From the NCBI GenBank assembly GCA_946902985.2, contig OX336389.2, forward strand, positions 129,801,572-129,865,571: DNA of 64,000 bases. The letters run 5' to 3'. This DNA comes from Meconema thalassinum (lineage: Eukaryota > Arthropoda > Insecta > Orthoptera > Tettigoniidae). Below, in pieces: positions 46,491-60,540 of this stretch. The translations under genes and the position numbers were made by a program. A model generated the notes under the pieces. The model did no database searches. It was not told where the DNA came from and saw only the letters and a program-made list of their open reading frames with translations. Numbering within the stretch: the stretch's first letter is position 1; each line of letters starts with the position of its first letter.

Positions 46491-49310
46491 TGTTCCATCA
46501 TGAGATAAGAATAAACTCCTTGTTCCATCATGAGATAAGAATAAACTCCTTGTTCCATCATGAGATAAGAACACACTCTGTGTTCCATCATGAGATAAGA
46601 ATAAACTCCTTGTTCCATCATGAGATAAGAACACACTCCATGTTGCATCATGAGATAAGAATAAACTCCGTGTTGCATCATGAGATAAGAATAAACTCCT
46701 TGTTCCATCATGAGATAAGAACACACTCCGTGTTCAATCATGAGATAAGAATAAACTCCTTGTTCCATCATGAGACAAGAATAAACTCCTTGTTCCATCA
46801 TGAGATAAGAATAAACTCCTTGTTCCATCATGAGATAAGAATAAACTCCGTGTTCCATCATGAGATAAGAATAAACCCCGTGTTCCATTATGAGATAAGA
46901 ATAAACTCCGTGTTCCATCATGAGATAAGAATAAACTCCTTGTTCCATCATGAGATAAGAACACACTCCTTGTTCCATCATGAGATAAGAATAAACTCCT
47001 TGTTCCAACATGAGATAAGAACACACTCCTTGTTCCATCATGAGATAAGAATAAACTCCTTGTTCCATCATGAATTAAGAACACACTCCTTGTTCCATCA
47101 TGAGATAAGAACACACTCCGTGTTCCATCATGAGATAAGAACACACTCCGTGTTCCATCATGAGATAAGAACACACTCCGTGTTCCATCATGAGTTAAGA
47201 ATAAACTCCTTGTTCCATCATGAGATAAGAATAAACTCCTTGTTCCATCATGAGATAAGAACACACTCCGTGTTCCATCATGAGATAAGAACTCACTCCG
47301 TGTTCCATCATGAGATAAGAACACACTCCGTGTTCCATCATGAGATAAGAACACACTCCGTGTTCCATCACGAGTTAAGAATAAACTCCTTGTTCCATCA
47401 TGAGATAAGAACACACTCCGTGTTCCATCATGAGATAAGAACACACTCCGTGTTCCATCATGAGATAAGAACACACTCCGTGTTCCATCATGGGATAAGA
47501 ACACACTCCGTGTTCCATCATGAGATAAGAACACACTCCGTGTTCCATCATGAGATAAGAACACAGTCCGTGTTGCATCATGAGATAAGAACACACTCCG
47601 TGTGGCATCATGAGATAAGAACACACTCCTTGTTGCATCATGAGATCAGAACACACTCCGTGTTGCATCATGAGATAAGAACACACTCCGTGTTACATCA
47701 TGAGATAAGAACACACTCCGTGTTGCATCATGAGATAAGAACACACTCCGTGCTGCATCATGAGATAAGAACACACTCCGCGTTGCATCATGAGATAAGA
47801 ACACACTCCGTGTTGCATCATGAGATTAAAACACACTCCGTGTTGCATCATGAGATAAGAACACACTCCGTGTTGCATCATGAGATAAGAACACACTCCG
47901 TGTTGCATCATGAGATAAGAACACACTCCGTGTTGCATCATGAGATAAGAACACACTCCGTGTTGCATCATGAGATAAGAACACACTCCGTGTTGCATCA
48001 TGAGATAAGAACGCACTCCGTGTTGCATCATGAGATAAGAACACACTCCGTGTTGCATCATGAGATAAGGACACACTCCGCGATGCATCTTGAGATAAGA
48101 ATAAACTCCCTGTTCCATCATGAGAAAAGAACACACTCCGTGTTGCATCATGAGATAAGAACACACTCCGTGTTCCATCATGAGATAAGAACACACTCCG
48201 TGTTCCATCATGAGATAAGAACACACTCCGTGTTCCATCATGAGATAAGAACACACTCCTTGTTACATCGTGAGATAAGAACACACTCCGTGTTCCATCA
48301 TGAGATAAGAATAAACTCCTTGTTCCATCATGAGATAAGAATAAACTCCTTGTTCCATCATGAGATAAGAACACACTCTGTGTTCCATCATGAGATAAGA
48401 ATAAACTCCTTGTTCCATCATGAGATAAGAAGACACTCCGTGTTGCATCATGAGATAAGAATAAACTCCGTGTTGCATCATGAGATAAGAATAAACTCCT
48501 TGTTCCATCATGAGATAAGAACACACTCCGTGTTCAATCATGAGATAAGAATAAACTCCTTGTTCCATCATGAGATAAGAATAAACTCCTTTTTCCATCA
48601 TGAGATAAGAATAAACTCCTTGTTCCATCATGAGATAAGAATAAACTCCGTGTTCCATCATGAGATAAGAATAAACTCCGTGTTCCATCATGAGATAAGA
48701 ATAAACTCCGTGTTCCATCATGAGATAAGAATAAACTCCTTGTTCCATCATGAGATAAGAACACACTCCTTGTTCCATCATGAGATAAGAATAAACTCCT
48801 TGTTCCAACATGAGATAAGAACACACTCCTTGTTCCATCATGAGATAAGAATAAACTCCTTGTTCCATCATGAATTAAGAACACACTCCTTGTTCCATCA
48901 TGAGATAAGAACACACTCCGTGTTCCATCATGAGATAAGAACACACTCCGTGTTCCATCATGAGATAAGAACACACTCCGTGTTCCATCATGAGTTAAGA
49001 ATAAACTCCTTGTTCCATCATGAGATAAGAAAAAACTCCTTGTTCCATCATGAGATAAGAACACACTCCGTGTTCCATCATGAGATAAGAACTCACTCCG
49101 TGTTCCATCATGAGTTAAGAATAAACTCCTTGTTCCATCATGAGATAAGAACACACTCCGTGTTCCATCATGAGATAAGAACACACTCCGTGTTCCATCA
49201 TGAGATAAGAACACACTCCGTGTTCCATCATGAGATAAGAACACACTCCGTGTTCCATCATGAGATAAGAACACACTCCGTGTTCCATCATGAGATAAGA
49301 ACACACTCCG
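46491..49310 (+). repeat. TTCC-subfamily block, distal HOR copy 2
   Basis: Same internal order as the block at 40,681, with a GCATC interlude at about 47,570-48,090. At about 49,022 the equivalent of the 31-bp monomer is 30 bp (a T-to-A change giving six A), so this copy keeps the open frame where copies 1 and 3 break it. Confidence 0.85.
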
Positions 49311-50211
49311 TGTTGCATCATGAGATAAGAACACACTCCGTGTTGCATCATGAGATAAGAACACACTCCTTGTTGCATCATGAGATAAGAACACACTCCG
49401 TGTTGCATCATGAGATAAGAACACACTCCGTGTTACATCATGAGATAAGAACACACTCCGTGTTGCATCATGCGATAAGAACACACTCCGTGCTGCATCA
49501 TGAGATAAGAATACACTCCGCGTTGCATCATGAGATAAGAACACACTCCGTGTTGCATCATGAGATTAAAACACACTCCGTGTTGCATCATGAGATAAGA
49601 ACACACTCCGTGTTGCATCATGAGATAAGAACACACTCCGTGTTGCATCATGAGATAAGAACACACTCCGTGTTGCATCATGAGATAAGAACACACTCCG
49701 TGTTGCATCATGAGATAAGAACACACTCCGTGTTGCATCATGAGATAAGAACACACTCCGTGTTGCATCATGAGATAAGAACACACTCCGTGTTGCATCA
49801 TGAGATAAGAACACACTCCGTGCTGCACCATGAGATAAGAACACACTCCGTGTTGCATCATGAGATAAGAACACACTCCGTGTTGCATCTTGAGATAAGA
49901 ACACACTCCGTGTTGCATCATGAGATAAGAACACACTCCGCGATGCATCATGAGATAAGAACACACTCCGTGTTGCATCATGAGATAAGAACACACTCCG
50001 TGTTGCATCATGAGATAAGAACACACTCCGCGTTGCACCATGAGATAAGAACACACTCCGCGATGCATCATGAGATAAGAACACACTCCGCGTTGCACCA
50101 TGAGATAAGAACACACTCCGTGTTGCATCATGAGATAAGAACACACTCCGCGATGCATCTTGAGATAAGAACACACTCTGCGATGCATCATGAGATAAGA
50201 ACACACTCCGT

Positions 50212-51000
50212 TTGCACCATGAGATAAGAACACACTCCGTGTTGCACCATGAGATAAGAACACTCTCCGCGATGCATCATGAGATAAGAACACACTCCGC
50301 GATGCATCATGAGATAAGAACACACTCCGTGTTATACCATGAGATAAGAACACACTCCGTGTTGCATCTTGAGATAAGAACACACTCCGAGATGCATCAT
50401 GAGATAAGAACACACTCCGCGATGCATCTTGAGATAAGAACACACTCCACGATGCATCATGGGATAAGAACACACTCCGTGTTGCACCATGAGATAAGAA
50501 CACACTCCGTGTTGCATCATGAGATAAGAACACACTCCGCGATGCATCATGAGATAAGAACACACTCCGCGATGCTTCATGAGATAAGAACACACTCCGT
50601 ATTGCTTCATGAGATAAGAACCCACTCCGCGATGCATCTTGAGATAAGAACACACTCCGCGATGCATCATGAGATAAGAACACACTCCGTGTTGCATCAT
50701 GAGATAAGAACACACTCCGTGTTGCATCATGAGATAATAACACACTCCGTGTTGCATCATGAGATAAGAACACACTCCGTGTTGCATCATGAGATAAGAA
50801 CACACTCCGTGTTGCATCATGAGATAAGAACACACTCCGTGTTGCATCATGAGATAAGAACACACTCCGCGATGCATCATGAGATAAAAACACACTCCGT
50901 GTTGCATCATGAGATAAGAACACACTCCGTGTTGCACCATGAGATAAGAACACACTCCGTGTTGCATCAGGAGATAAGAACACACTCCGCGATGCATCTT
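50212..51000 (+). repeat. Zone-A-type segment embedded in the distal array, copy 1
   Basis: The zone A marker CCGTTTGCACC recurs at about 50,208-50,218. It is followed by ACTCTCCGCG, GTTATACC, CCGAGATG, CCACGATG and GATGCTTC monomers in the same order as at 3,838 and 7,490, but a few monomers are missing after CCGAGATG. It shows exchange between proximal and distal parts of the array. Confidence 0.8.
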
Positions 51001-51990
51001 GAGATAAGAACACACTCCGCGATGCATCATGAGATTAAAACACACTCCGCGATGCATCTTGAGAAAAGAACACACTCCGTGATGCATCATGAGATAAGAA
51101 CACACTCCGTGTTGCATCATGAGATAAGTACACACTCCGCGATGCATCTTGAGATAAGAATAAACTCCTTGTTCCATCATGAGATAAGAACACACTCCGT
51201 GTTGCATTATGAGATAAGAACACACTCCTTGTTCCATCATGAGATAAGAACACACTCCGTGTTGCATCATGAGATAAGAACACACTCCGTGTTGCACCAT
51301 GAGATAAGAACACACTCCGTGTTGCATCATGAGATAAGAACACACTCCGTGCTGCACCATGAGATAAGAACACACTCCGTGTTGCATCTTGAGATAAGAA
51401 CACACTCCGTGCTGCACCATGAGATAAGAACACACTCCGTGTTGCATCTTGAGATAAGAACACACTCCGCGTTGCATCTTGAGATAAGAACACACTCCGT
51501 GTTGCATCATGAGATAAGAACTCACTCCGTGCTGCACCATGAGATAAGAACACAATCCGTGTTGCATCATGAGATAAGAACACACTCCGTGCTGCACCAT
51601 GAGATAAGAACACACTCCGTGTTGCATCTTGAGATAAGAACACACTCCGCGTTGCATCATGAGATAAGAACACACTCCGTGTTGCATCATGAGATAAGAA
51701 CACACTCCGTGATGCACCATGAGATAAGAACACACTCCGTGTTGCATCTTGAGATAAGAACACACTCCGCGTTGCATCATGAGATAAGAACACACTCCGT
51801 GTTGCATCACGAGATAAGAACACACTCCGTGCTGCACCATGAGATAAGAACACACTCCGTGTTGCATCATGAGATTAAAACACACTCCGCGATGCATCTT
51901 GAGATAAGAACACACTCCGTGTTGCATCATGAGATAAGAACACACTCCGTGTTGCATCATGAGATAAGAACACACTCCGCGATGCATCTT

Positions 51991-54900
51991 GAGATAAGAA
52001 TAAACTCCCTGTTCCATCATGAGATAAGAACACACTCCGTGTTGCATCATGAGATAAGAACACACTCCTTGTTCCATCATGAGATAAGAACACACTCCGT
52101 GTTCCATCATGAGATAAGAACACACTCCGTGTTCCATCATGAGAAAAGAGCACACTCCTTGTTACATCTTGAGATAAGAACACACTCCGTGTTCCATCAT
52201 GAGATAAGAATAAACTCCTTGTTCCATCATGAGATAAGAATAAACTCCTTGTTCCATCATGAGATAAGAACACACTCTGTGTTCCATCATGAGATAAGAA
52301 TAAACTCCTTGTTCCATCATGAGATAAGAACACACTCCATGTTGCATCATGAGATAAGAATAAACTCCGTGTTGCATCATGAGATAAGAATAAACTCCTT
52401 GTTCCATCATGAGATAAGAACACACTCCGTGTTCAATCATGAGATAAGAATAAACTCCTTGTTCCATCATGAGAAAAGAATAAACTCCTTGTTCCATCAT
52501 GAGATAAGAATAAACTCCTTGTTCCATCATGAGATAAGAATAAACTCCGTGTTCCATCATGAGATAAGAATAAACTCCGTGTTCCATCATGAGATAAGAA
52601 TAAACTCCGTGTTCCATCATGAGATAAGAATAAACTCCTTGTTCCATCATGAGATAAGAACACACTCCTTGTTCCATCATGAGATAAGAATAAACTCCTT
52701 GTTCCAACATGAGATAAGAACACACTCCTTGTTCCATCATGAGATAAGAATAAACTCCTTGTTCCATCATGAATTAAGAACACACTCCTTGTTCCATCAT
52801 GAGATAAGAACACACTCCGTGTTCCATCATGAGATAAGAACACACTCCGTGTTCCATCATGAGATAAGAACACACTCCGTGTTCCATCATGAGTTAAGAA
52901 TAAACTCCTTGTTCCATCATGAGATAAGAATAAACTCCTTGTTCCATCATGAGATAAGAACACACTCCGTGTTCCATCATGAGATAAGAACTCACTCCGT
53001 GTTCCATCATGAGATAAGAACACACTCCGTGTTCCATCATGAGATAAGAACACACTCCGTGTTCCATCATGAGTTAAGAATAAACTCCTTGTTCCATCAT
53101 GAGATAAGAACACACTCCGTGTTCCATCATGAGATAAGAACACACTCCGTGTTCCATCATGAGATAAGAACACACTCCGTGTTCCATCATGGGATAAGAA
53201 CACACTCCGTGTTCCATCATGAGATAAGAACACACTCCGTGTTCCATCATGAGATAAGAACACAGTCCGTGTTGCATCATGAGATAAGAACACACTCCGT
53301 GTGGCATCATGAGATAAGAACACACTCCTTGTTGCATCATGAGATAAGAACACACTCCGTGTTGCATCATGAGATAAGAACACACTCCGTGTTACATCAT
53401 TAGATAAGAACACACTCCGTGTTGCATCATGAGATAAGAACACACTCCGTGCTGCATCATGAGATAAGAACACACTCCGCGTTGCATCATGAGATAAGAA
53501 CACACTCCGTGTTGCATCATGAGATTAAAACACACTCCGTGTTGCATCATGAGATAAGAACACACTCCGTGTTGCATCATGAGATAAGAACACACTCCGT
53601 GTTGCATCATGAGATAAGAACACACTCCGTGTTGCATCATGAGATAAGAACACTCTCTGTGTTGCATCATGAGATAAGAACACACTCCGTGTTGCATCAT
53701 GAGATAAGAACACACTCCGTGTTGCATCATGAGATAAGAACGCACTCCGTGTTGCATCATGAGATAAGAACACACTCCGTGTTGCATCATGAGATAAGAA
53801 CACACTCCGCGATGCATCTTGAGATAAGAATAAACTCCCTGTTCCATCATGAGAAAAGAACACACTCCGTGTTGCATCATGAGATAAGAACACACTCCGT
53901 GTTCCATCATGAGATAAGAACACACTCCGTGTTCCATCATGAGATAAGAACACACTCCGTGTTCCATCATGAGATAAGAACACACTCCTTGTTACATCGT
54001 GAGATAAGAACACACTCCGTGTTCCATCATGAGATAAGAATAAACTCCTTGTTCCATCATGAGATAAGAATAAACTCCTTGTTCCATCATGAGATAAGAA
54101 CACACTCTGTGTTCCATCATGAGATAAGAATAAACTCCTTGTTCCATCATGAGATAAGAAGACACTCCGTGTTGCATCATGAGATAAGAATAAACTCCGT
54201 GTTGCATCATGAGATAAGAATAAACTCCTTGTTCCATCATGAGATAAGAACACACTCCGTGTTCAATCATGAGATAAGAATAAACTCCTTGTTCCATCAT
54301 GAGATAAGAATAAACTCCTTGTTCCATCATGAGATAAGAATAAACTCCTTGTTCCATCATGAGATAAGAATAAACTCCGTGTTCCATCATGAGATAAGAA
54401 TAAACTCCGTGTTCCAACATGAGATAAGAATAAACTCCGTGTTCCATCATGAGATAAGAATAAACTCCTTGTTCCATCATGAGATAAGAACACACTCCTT
54501 GTTCCATCATGAGATAAGAATAAACTCCTTGTTCCAACATGAGATAAGAACACACTCCTTGTTCCATCATGAGATAAGAATAAACTCCTTGTTCCATCAT
54601 GAATTAAGAACACACTCCTTGTTCCATCATGAGATAAGAACACACTCCGTGTTCCATCATGAGATAAGAACACACTCCGTGTTCCATCATGAGATAAGAA
54701 CACACTCCGTGTTCCATCATGAGTTAAGAATAAACTCCTTGTTCCATCATGAGATAAGAAAAAAACTCCTTGTTCCATCATGAGATAAGAACACACTCCG
54801 TGTTCCATCATGAGATAAGAACTCACTCCGTGTTCCATCATGAGTTAAGAATAAACTCCTTGTTCCATCATGAGATAAGAACACACTCCGTGTTCCATCA

Positions 54901-55010
54901 TGAGATAAGAGCACACTCCGTGTTCCATCATGGGATAAGAACACACTCCGTGTTCCATCATGAGATAAGAACACACTCCGTGTTCCATCATGAGATAAGA
55001 ACACACTCCG
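51991..55010 (+). repeat. TTCC-subfamily block, distal HOR copy 3
   Basis: Corresponds to 40,681 onward at an offset of 11,310 bp. It again carries the seven-A, 31-bp monomer at about 54,751-54,781. The interlude (about 53,270-53,820) is one monomer longer than in copy 1. Confidence 0.85.
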
Positions 55011-55881
55011 TGTTGCATCATGAGATAAGAACACACTCCGTGTTGCATCATGAGATAAGAACACACTCCTTGTTGCATCATGAGATAAGAACACACTCCG
55101 TGTTGCATCATGAGATAAGAACACACTCCGTGTTACATCATGAGATAAGAACACACTCCGTGTTGCATCATGCGATAAGAACACACTCCGTGCTGCATCA
55201 TGAGATAAGAATACACTCCGCGTTGCATCATGAGATAAGAACACACTCCGTGTTGCATCATGAGATTAAAACACACTCCGTGTTGCATCATGAGATAAGA
55301 ACACACTCCGTGTTGCATCATGAGATAAGAACACACTCCGTGTTGCATCATGAGATAAGAACACACTCCGTGTTGCATCATGAGATAAGAACACACTCCG
55401 TGTTGCATCATGAGATAAGAACACACTCCGTGTTGCATCATGAGATAAGAACACACTCCGTGTTGCATCATGAGATAAGAACACACTCCGTGCTGCACCA
55501 TGAGATAAGAACACACTCCGTGTTGCATCATGAGATAAGAACACACTCCGTGTTGCATCTTGAGATAAGAACACACTCCGTGTTGCATCATGAGATAAGA
55601 ACACACTCCGCGATGCATCATGAGATAAGAACACACTCCGTGTTGCATCATGAGATAAGAACACACTCCGTGTTGCATCATGAGATAAGAACACACTCCG
55701 CGTTGCACCATGAGATAAGAACACACTCCGCGATGCATCATGAGATAAGAACACACTCCGTGTTGCACCATGAGATAAGAACACACTCCGTGTTGCATCA
55801 TGAGATAAGAACACACTCCGCGATGCATCTTGAGATAAGAACACACTCCGCGATGCATCATGAGATAAGAACACACTCCTT

Positions 55882-56670
55882 TTGCACCATGAGATAAGAA
55901 CACACTCCGTGTTGCACCATGAGATAAGAACACTCTCCGCGATGCATCATGAGATAAGAACACACTCCGCGATGCATCATGAGATAAGAACACACTCCGT
56001 GTTATACCATGAGATAAGAACACACTCCGTGTTGCATCTTGAGATAAGAACACACTCCGAGATGCATCATGAGATAAGAACACACTCCGCGATGCATCTT
56101 GAGATAAGAACACACTCCACGATGCATCATGGGATAAGAACACACTCCGTGTTGCACCATGAGATAAGAACACACTCCGTGTTGCATCATGAGATAAGAA
56201 CACACTCCGCGATGCATCATGAGATAAGAACACACTCCGCGATGCTTCATGAGATAAGAACACACTCCGTATTGCTTCATGAGATAAGAACCCACTCCGC
56301 GATGCATCTTGAGATAAGAACACACTCCGCGATGCATCATGAGATAAGAACACACTCCGTGTTGCATCATGAGATAAGAACACACTCCGTGTTGCATCAT
56401 GAGATAAGAACACACTCCGTGTTGCATCATGAGATAAGAACACACTCCGTGCTGCATCATGAGATAAGAACACACTCCGCGTTGCATCTAGAGATTAAAA
56501 CACACTCCGTGTTGCATCATGAGATTAAAACACACTCCGTGTTGCATCATGAGATAAGAACACACTCCGTGTTGCATCATGAGATAAGAACACACTCCGT
56601 GTTGCATCATGAGATAATAACACACTCCGTGTTGCATCATGAGATAAGAACACACTCCGTGTTGCATCAT
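55882..56670 (+). repeat. Zone-A-type segment embedded in the distal array, copy 2
   Basis: Same monomer order as at 50,212, offset 5,670 bp, with the marker changed to CCTTTTGCACC. The 5,670-bp offset is close to the 5.6-5.7 kb distal HOR period, so the segment travels as part of that unit. Confidence 0.8.
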
Positions 56671-57060
56671 GAGATAAGAACACACTCCGTGTTGCATCAT
56701 GAGATAAGAACACACTCCGCGATGCATCATGAGATAAAAACACACTCCGTGTTGCACCATGAGATAAGAACACACTCCGTGTTGCATCATGAGATAAGAA
56801 CACACTCCGCGATGCATCTTGAGATAAGAACACACTCCGCGATGCATCATGAGATAAGAACACACTCCGTGTTGCACCATGAGATAAGAACACACTCCGT
56901 GTTGCACCTTGATATAAGAACACACTCCGCGATGCATCATGAGATAAGAACACACTCCGCGATGCATCATGAGATAAGAACACACTCCGTGTTGCACCAT
57001 GAGATAAGAACACACTCCGTGTTGCATCTTGAGATAAGAACACACTCCGCTATGCATCAT

Positions 57061-58590
57061 GAGATAAGAACACACTCCGTGTTGCACCATGAGATAAGAA
57101 CACACTCCGTGTTGCATCATGAGATAAGAACACACTCCGCGATGCAACTTGAGATAAGAACACACTCCGCGATGCATCATGGGATAAGAACACACTCCGT
57201 GTTGCACCATGAGATAAGAACACACTCCGTGTTGCATCATGAGATAAGAACACACTCCGCGATGCATCATGAGATAAGAACACACTCCGCGATGCTTCAT
57301 GAGATAAGAACACAATCCGTGTTGCATCATGAGATAAGAACCCACTCCGCGATGCATCTTGAGATAAGAACACACTCCGCGATGCATCATGAGATAAAAA
57401 CACACTCCGTGTTGCACCATGAGATAAGAACACACTCCGTGTTGCATCGTGAGATAAGAACACACTCCGCGATGCGTCTTGAGATAAGAACACACTCCGT
57501 GTTGCATCATGAGATAAGAACACACTCCGTGTTGCATCATGAGATAAGAACACACTCCGCGATGCATCTTGAGATAAGAATAAACTCCTTGTTGCATCAT
57601 GAGATAAGAACACACTCCATGTTGCACCATGAGATAAGAACACACTCCGCGATGCATCATGAGATAAGAACACACTCCGTGCTGCACCATGAGATAAGAA
57701 CACACTCCGTGTTGCATCATGATATAAGAACACACTCCGCGTTGCATCATGAGATAAGAACACACTCCGCGATGCATCATGAGATAAGAACACACTCCGT
57801 GCTGCACCATGAGATAAGAACACACTCCGTGTTGCATCATGAGATAAGAACACACTCCGTGTTGCATCATGAGATTAAAACACACTCCGCGATGCATCTT
57901 GAGATAAGAACACACTCCGTGTTGCATCATGAGATAAGAACACACTCCGTGTTGCATCATGCGATAAGAACACACTCCGCGATGCATCTTGAGATAAGAA
58001 TAAACTCCTTGTTCCATCATGAGATAAGAACACACTCCGTGTTGCATTATGAGATAAGAACACACTCCTTGTTCCATCATGAGATAAGAACACACTCCGT
58101 GTTCCATCATGAGATAAGAACACACTCCGTGTTCCATCATGAGATAAGAACACACTCCTTGTTACATCGCGAGATAAGAACACACTCCGTATTCCATCAT
58201 GAGATAAGAATAAACTCCTTGTTCCATCATGAGATAAGAATAAACTCCTTTTTCCATCATGAGATAAGAACACACTCTGTGTTCCATCATGAGATAAGAA
58301 TAAACTCCTTGTTCCATCATGAGATAAGAACACACTCCGTGTTGCATCATGAGATAGGAATAAACTCCGTGTTGCATCATGAGATAAGAATAAACTCCTT
58401 GTTCCATCATGAGATAAGAACACACTCCGTGTTCAATCATGAGATAAGAATAAACTCCTTGTTCCATCATGAGATAAGAATAAACTCCTTGTTCCATCAT
58501 GAGATAAGAATAAACTCCGTGTTCCATCATGAGATAAGAATAAACTCCGTGTTCCATCATGAGATAAGAATAAACTCCGTGTTCCATCAT
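57061..58590 (+). repeat. Terminal duplication (about 1.95-1.98 kb offset), inner copy
   Basis: Matches 59,041 onward at an offset of 1,980 bp up to about 57,660 and 1,950 bp from 57,871, so one monomer was gained or lost between. Shared landmarks are GCATCGTGAG, GATGCGTCTT and the GAGATTAAAAC monomer. It includes TTCC-type monomers from 57,991. Confidence 0.8.
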
Positions 58591-59040
58591 GAGATAAGAA
58601 CACACTCCTTGTTCCATCATGAGATAAGAATAAACTCCTTGTTCCAACATGTGATAAGAACACACTCCTTGTTCCATCATGAGATAAGAATAAACTCCTT
58701 GTTCCATCATGAATTAAGAACACACTCCTTGTTCCATCATGAGATAAGAACACACTCCGTGTTCCATCATGAGATAAGAACACACTCCGTGTTCCATCAT
58801 GAGATAAGAACACACTCCGTGTTCCATCATGAGTTAAGAATAAACTCCTTGTTCCATCATGATTTAAGAATAAACTCCTTGTTCCATCATGAGATAAGAA
58901 CACACTCCGTGTTCCATCATGAGATAAGAACACACTCCGCGATGCATCATGAGATAAGAACACACTCCGTGTTGCACCATGAGATAAGAACACACTCCGT
59001 GTTGCATCATGAGATAAGAACACACTCCGCGATGCATCAT

Positions 59041-60540
59041 GAGATAAGAACACACTCCGTGTTGCACCATGAGATAAGAACACACTCCGTGTTGCATCAT
59101 GAGATAAGAACACACTCCGCGATGCATCTTGAGATAAGAACACACTCCGCGATGCATCATGGGATAAGAACACACTCCGTGTTGCACCATGAGATAAGAA
59201 CACACTCCGTGTTGCATCATGAGATAAGAACACACTCCGCGATGAATCATGAGATAAGAACCCACTCCGCGATGCTTCATGATATAAGAACACACTCCGT
59301 GTTGCATCATGAGATAAGAACCCAGTCCGCGATGCATCTTGAGATAAGAACACACTCCGCGATGCATCATGAGATAAGAACACACTCCGTGTTGCACCAT
59401 GAGATAAGAACACACGCCGTGTTGCATCGTGAGATAAGAACACACTCCGCGATGCGTCTTGAGATAAGAACACACTCCGTGTTGCATCATGAGATAAGAA
59501 CACACTCCGTGTTGCATCATGAGATAAAAACACACTCCGCGATGCATCTTGTGATAAGAATAAACTCCTTGTTGCATCATGAGATAAGAACACACTCCGT
59601 GTTGCACCATGAGATAAGAACACACTCCGCGATGCATCATGAGATAAGAACACACTCCGTGCTGCACCATGAGATAAGAACACACTCCGTGTTGCATCAT
59701 GAGATAAGAACACACTCCGCGTTGCATCATGAGATAAGAACACACTCCGCGTTGCATCATGAGATAAGAACACACTCCGTGTTGCATCATGAGATAAGAA
59801 CACACTCCGTGTTGCATCATGAGATTAAAACACACTCCGCGATGCATCTTGAGATAAGAACACACTCCGTGTTGCATCATGAGATAAGAACACACTCCGT
59901 GTTGCATCATGAGATAAGAACACACTCCGCGATGCATCTTGAGATAAGAATAAACTCCTTGTTCCATCATGAGATAAGAACACACTCCGTGTTGCATCAT
60001 GAGATAAGAACACACTCCTTGTTCCATCATGAGATAAGAACACACTCCGTGTTCCATCATGAGATAAGAACACACTCCGTGTTCCATCATGAGATAAGAA
60101 CACACTCCTTGTTACATCGTGAGATAAGAACACACTCCGTGTTCCATCATGAGATAAGAATAAACTCCTTGTTCCATCATGAGATAAGAATAAACTCCTT
60201 TTTCCATCATGAGATAAGAACACACTCTGTGTTCCATCATGAGATAAGAATAAACTCCTTGTTCCATCATGAGATAAGAACACACTCCGTGTTGCATCAT
60301 GAGATAAGAATAAACTCCGTGTTGCATCATGAGATAAGAATAAACTCCTTGTTCCATCATGAGATAAGAACACACTCCGTGTTCAATCATGAGATAAGAA
60401 TAAACTCCTTGTTCCATCATGAGATAAGAATAAACTCCTTGTTCCATCATGAGATAAGAATAAACTCCGTGTTCCATCATGAGATAAGAATAAACTCCGT
60501 GTTCCATCATGAGATAAGAATAATCTCCGTGTTCCATCAT
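59041..60540 (+). repeat. Terminal duplication, outer copy next to the array edge
   Basis: Same order as the inner copy but with more private changes over the same span: GATGAATCAT, GATATAAG, CCCAGTCC, CACACGCCG, GATAAAAAC, CTTGTGATAAG and TAATCTCC. Greater divergence toward the edge is what reduced homogenisation would produce. Confidence 0.78.
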
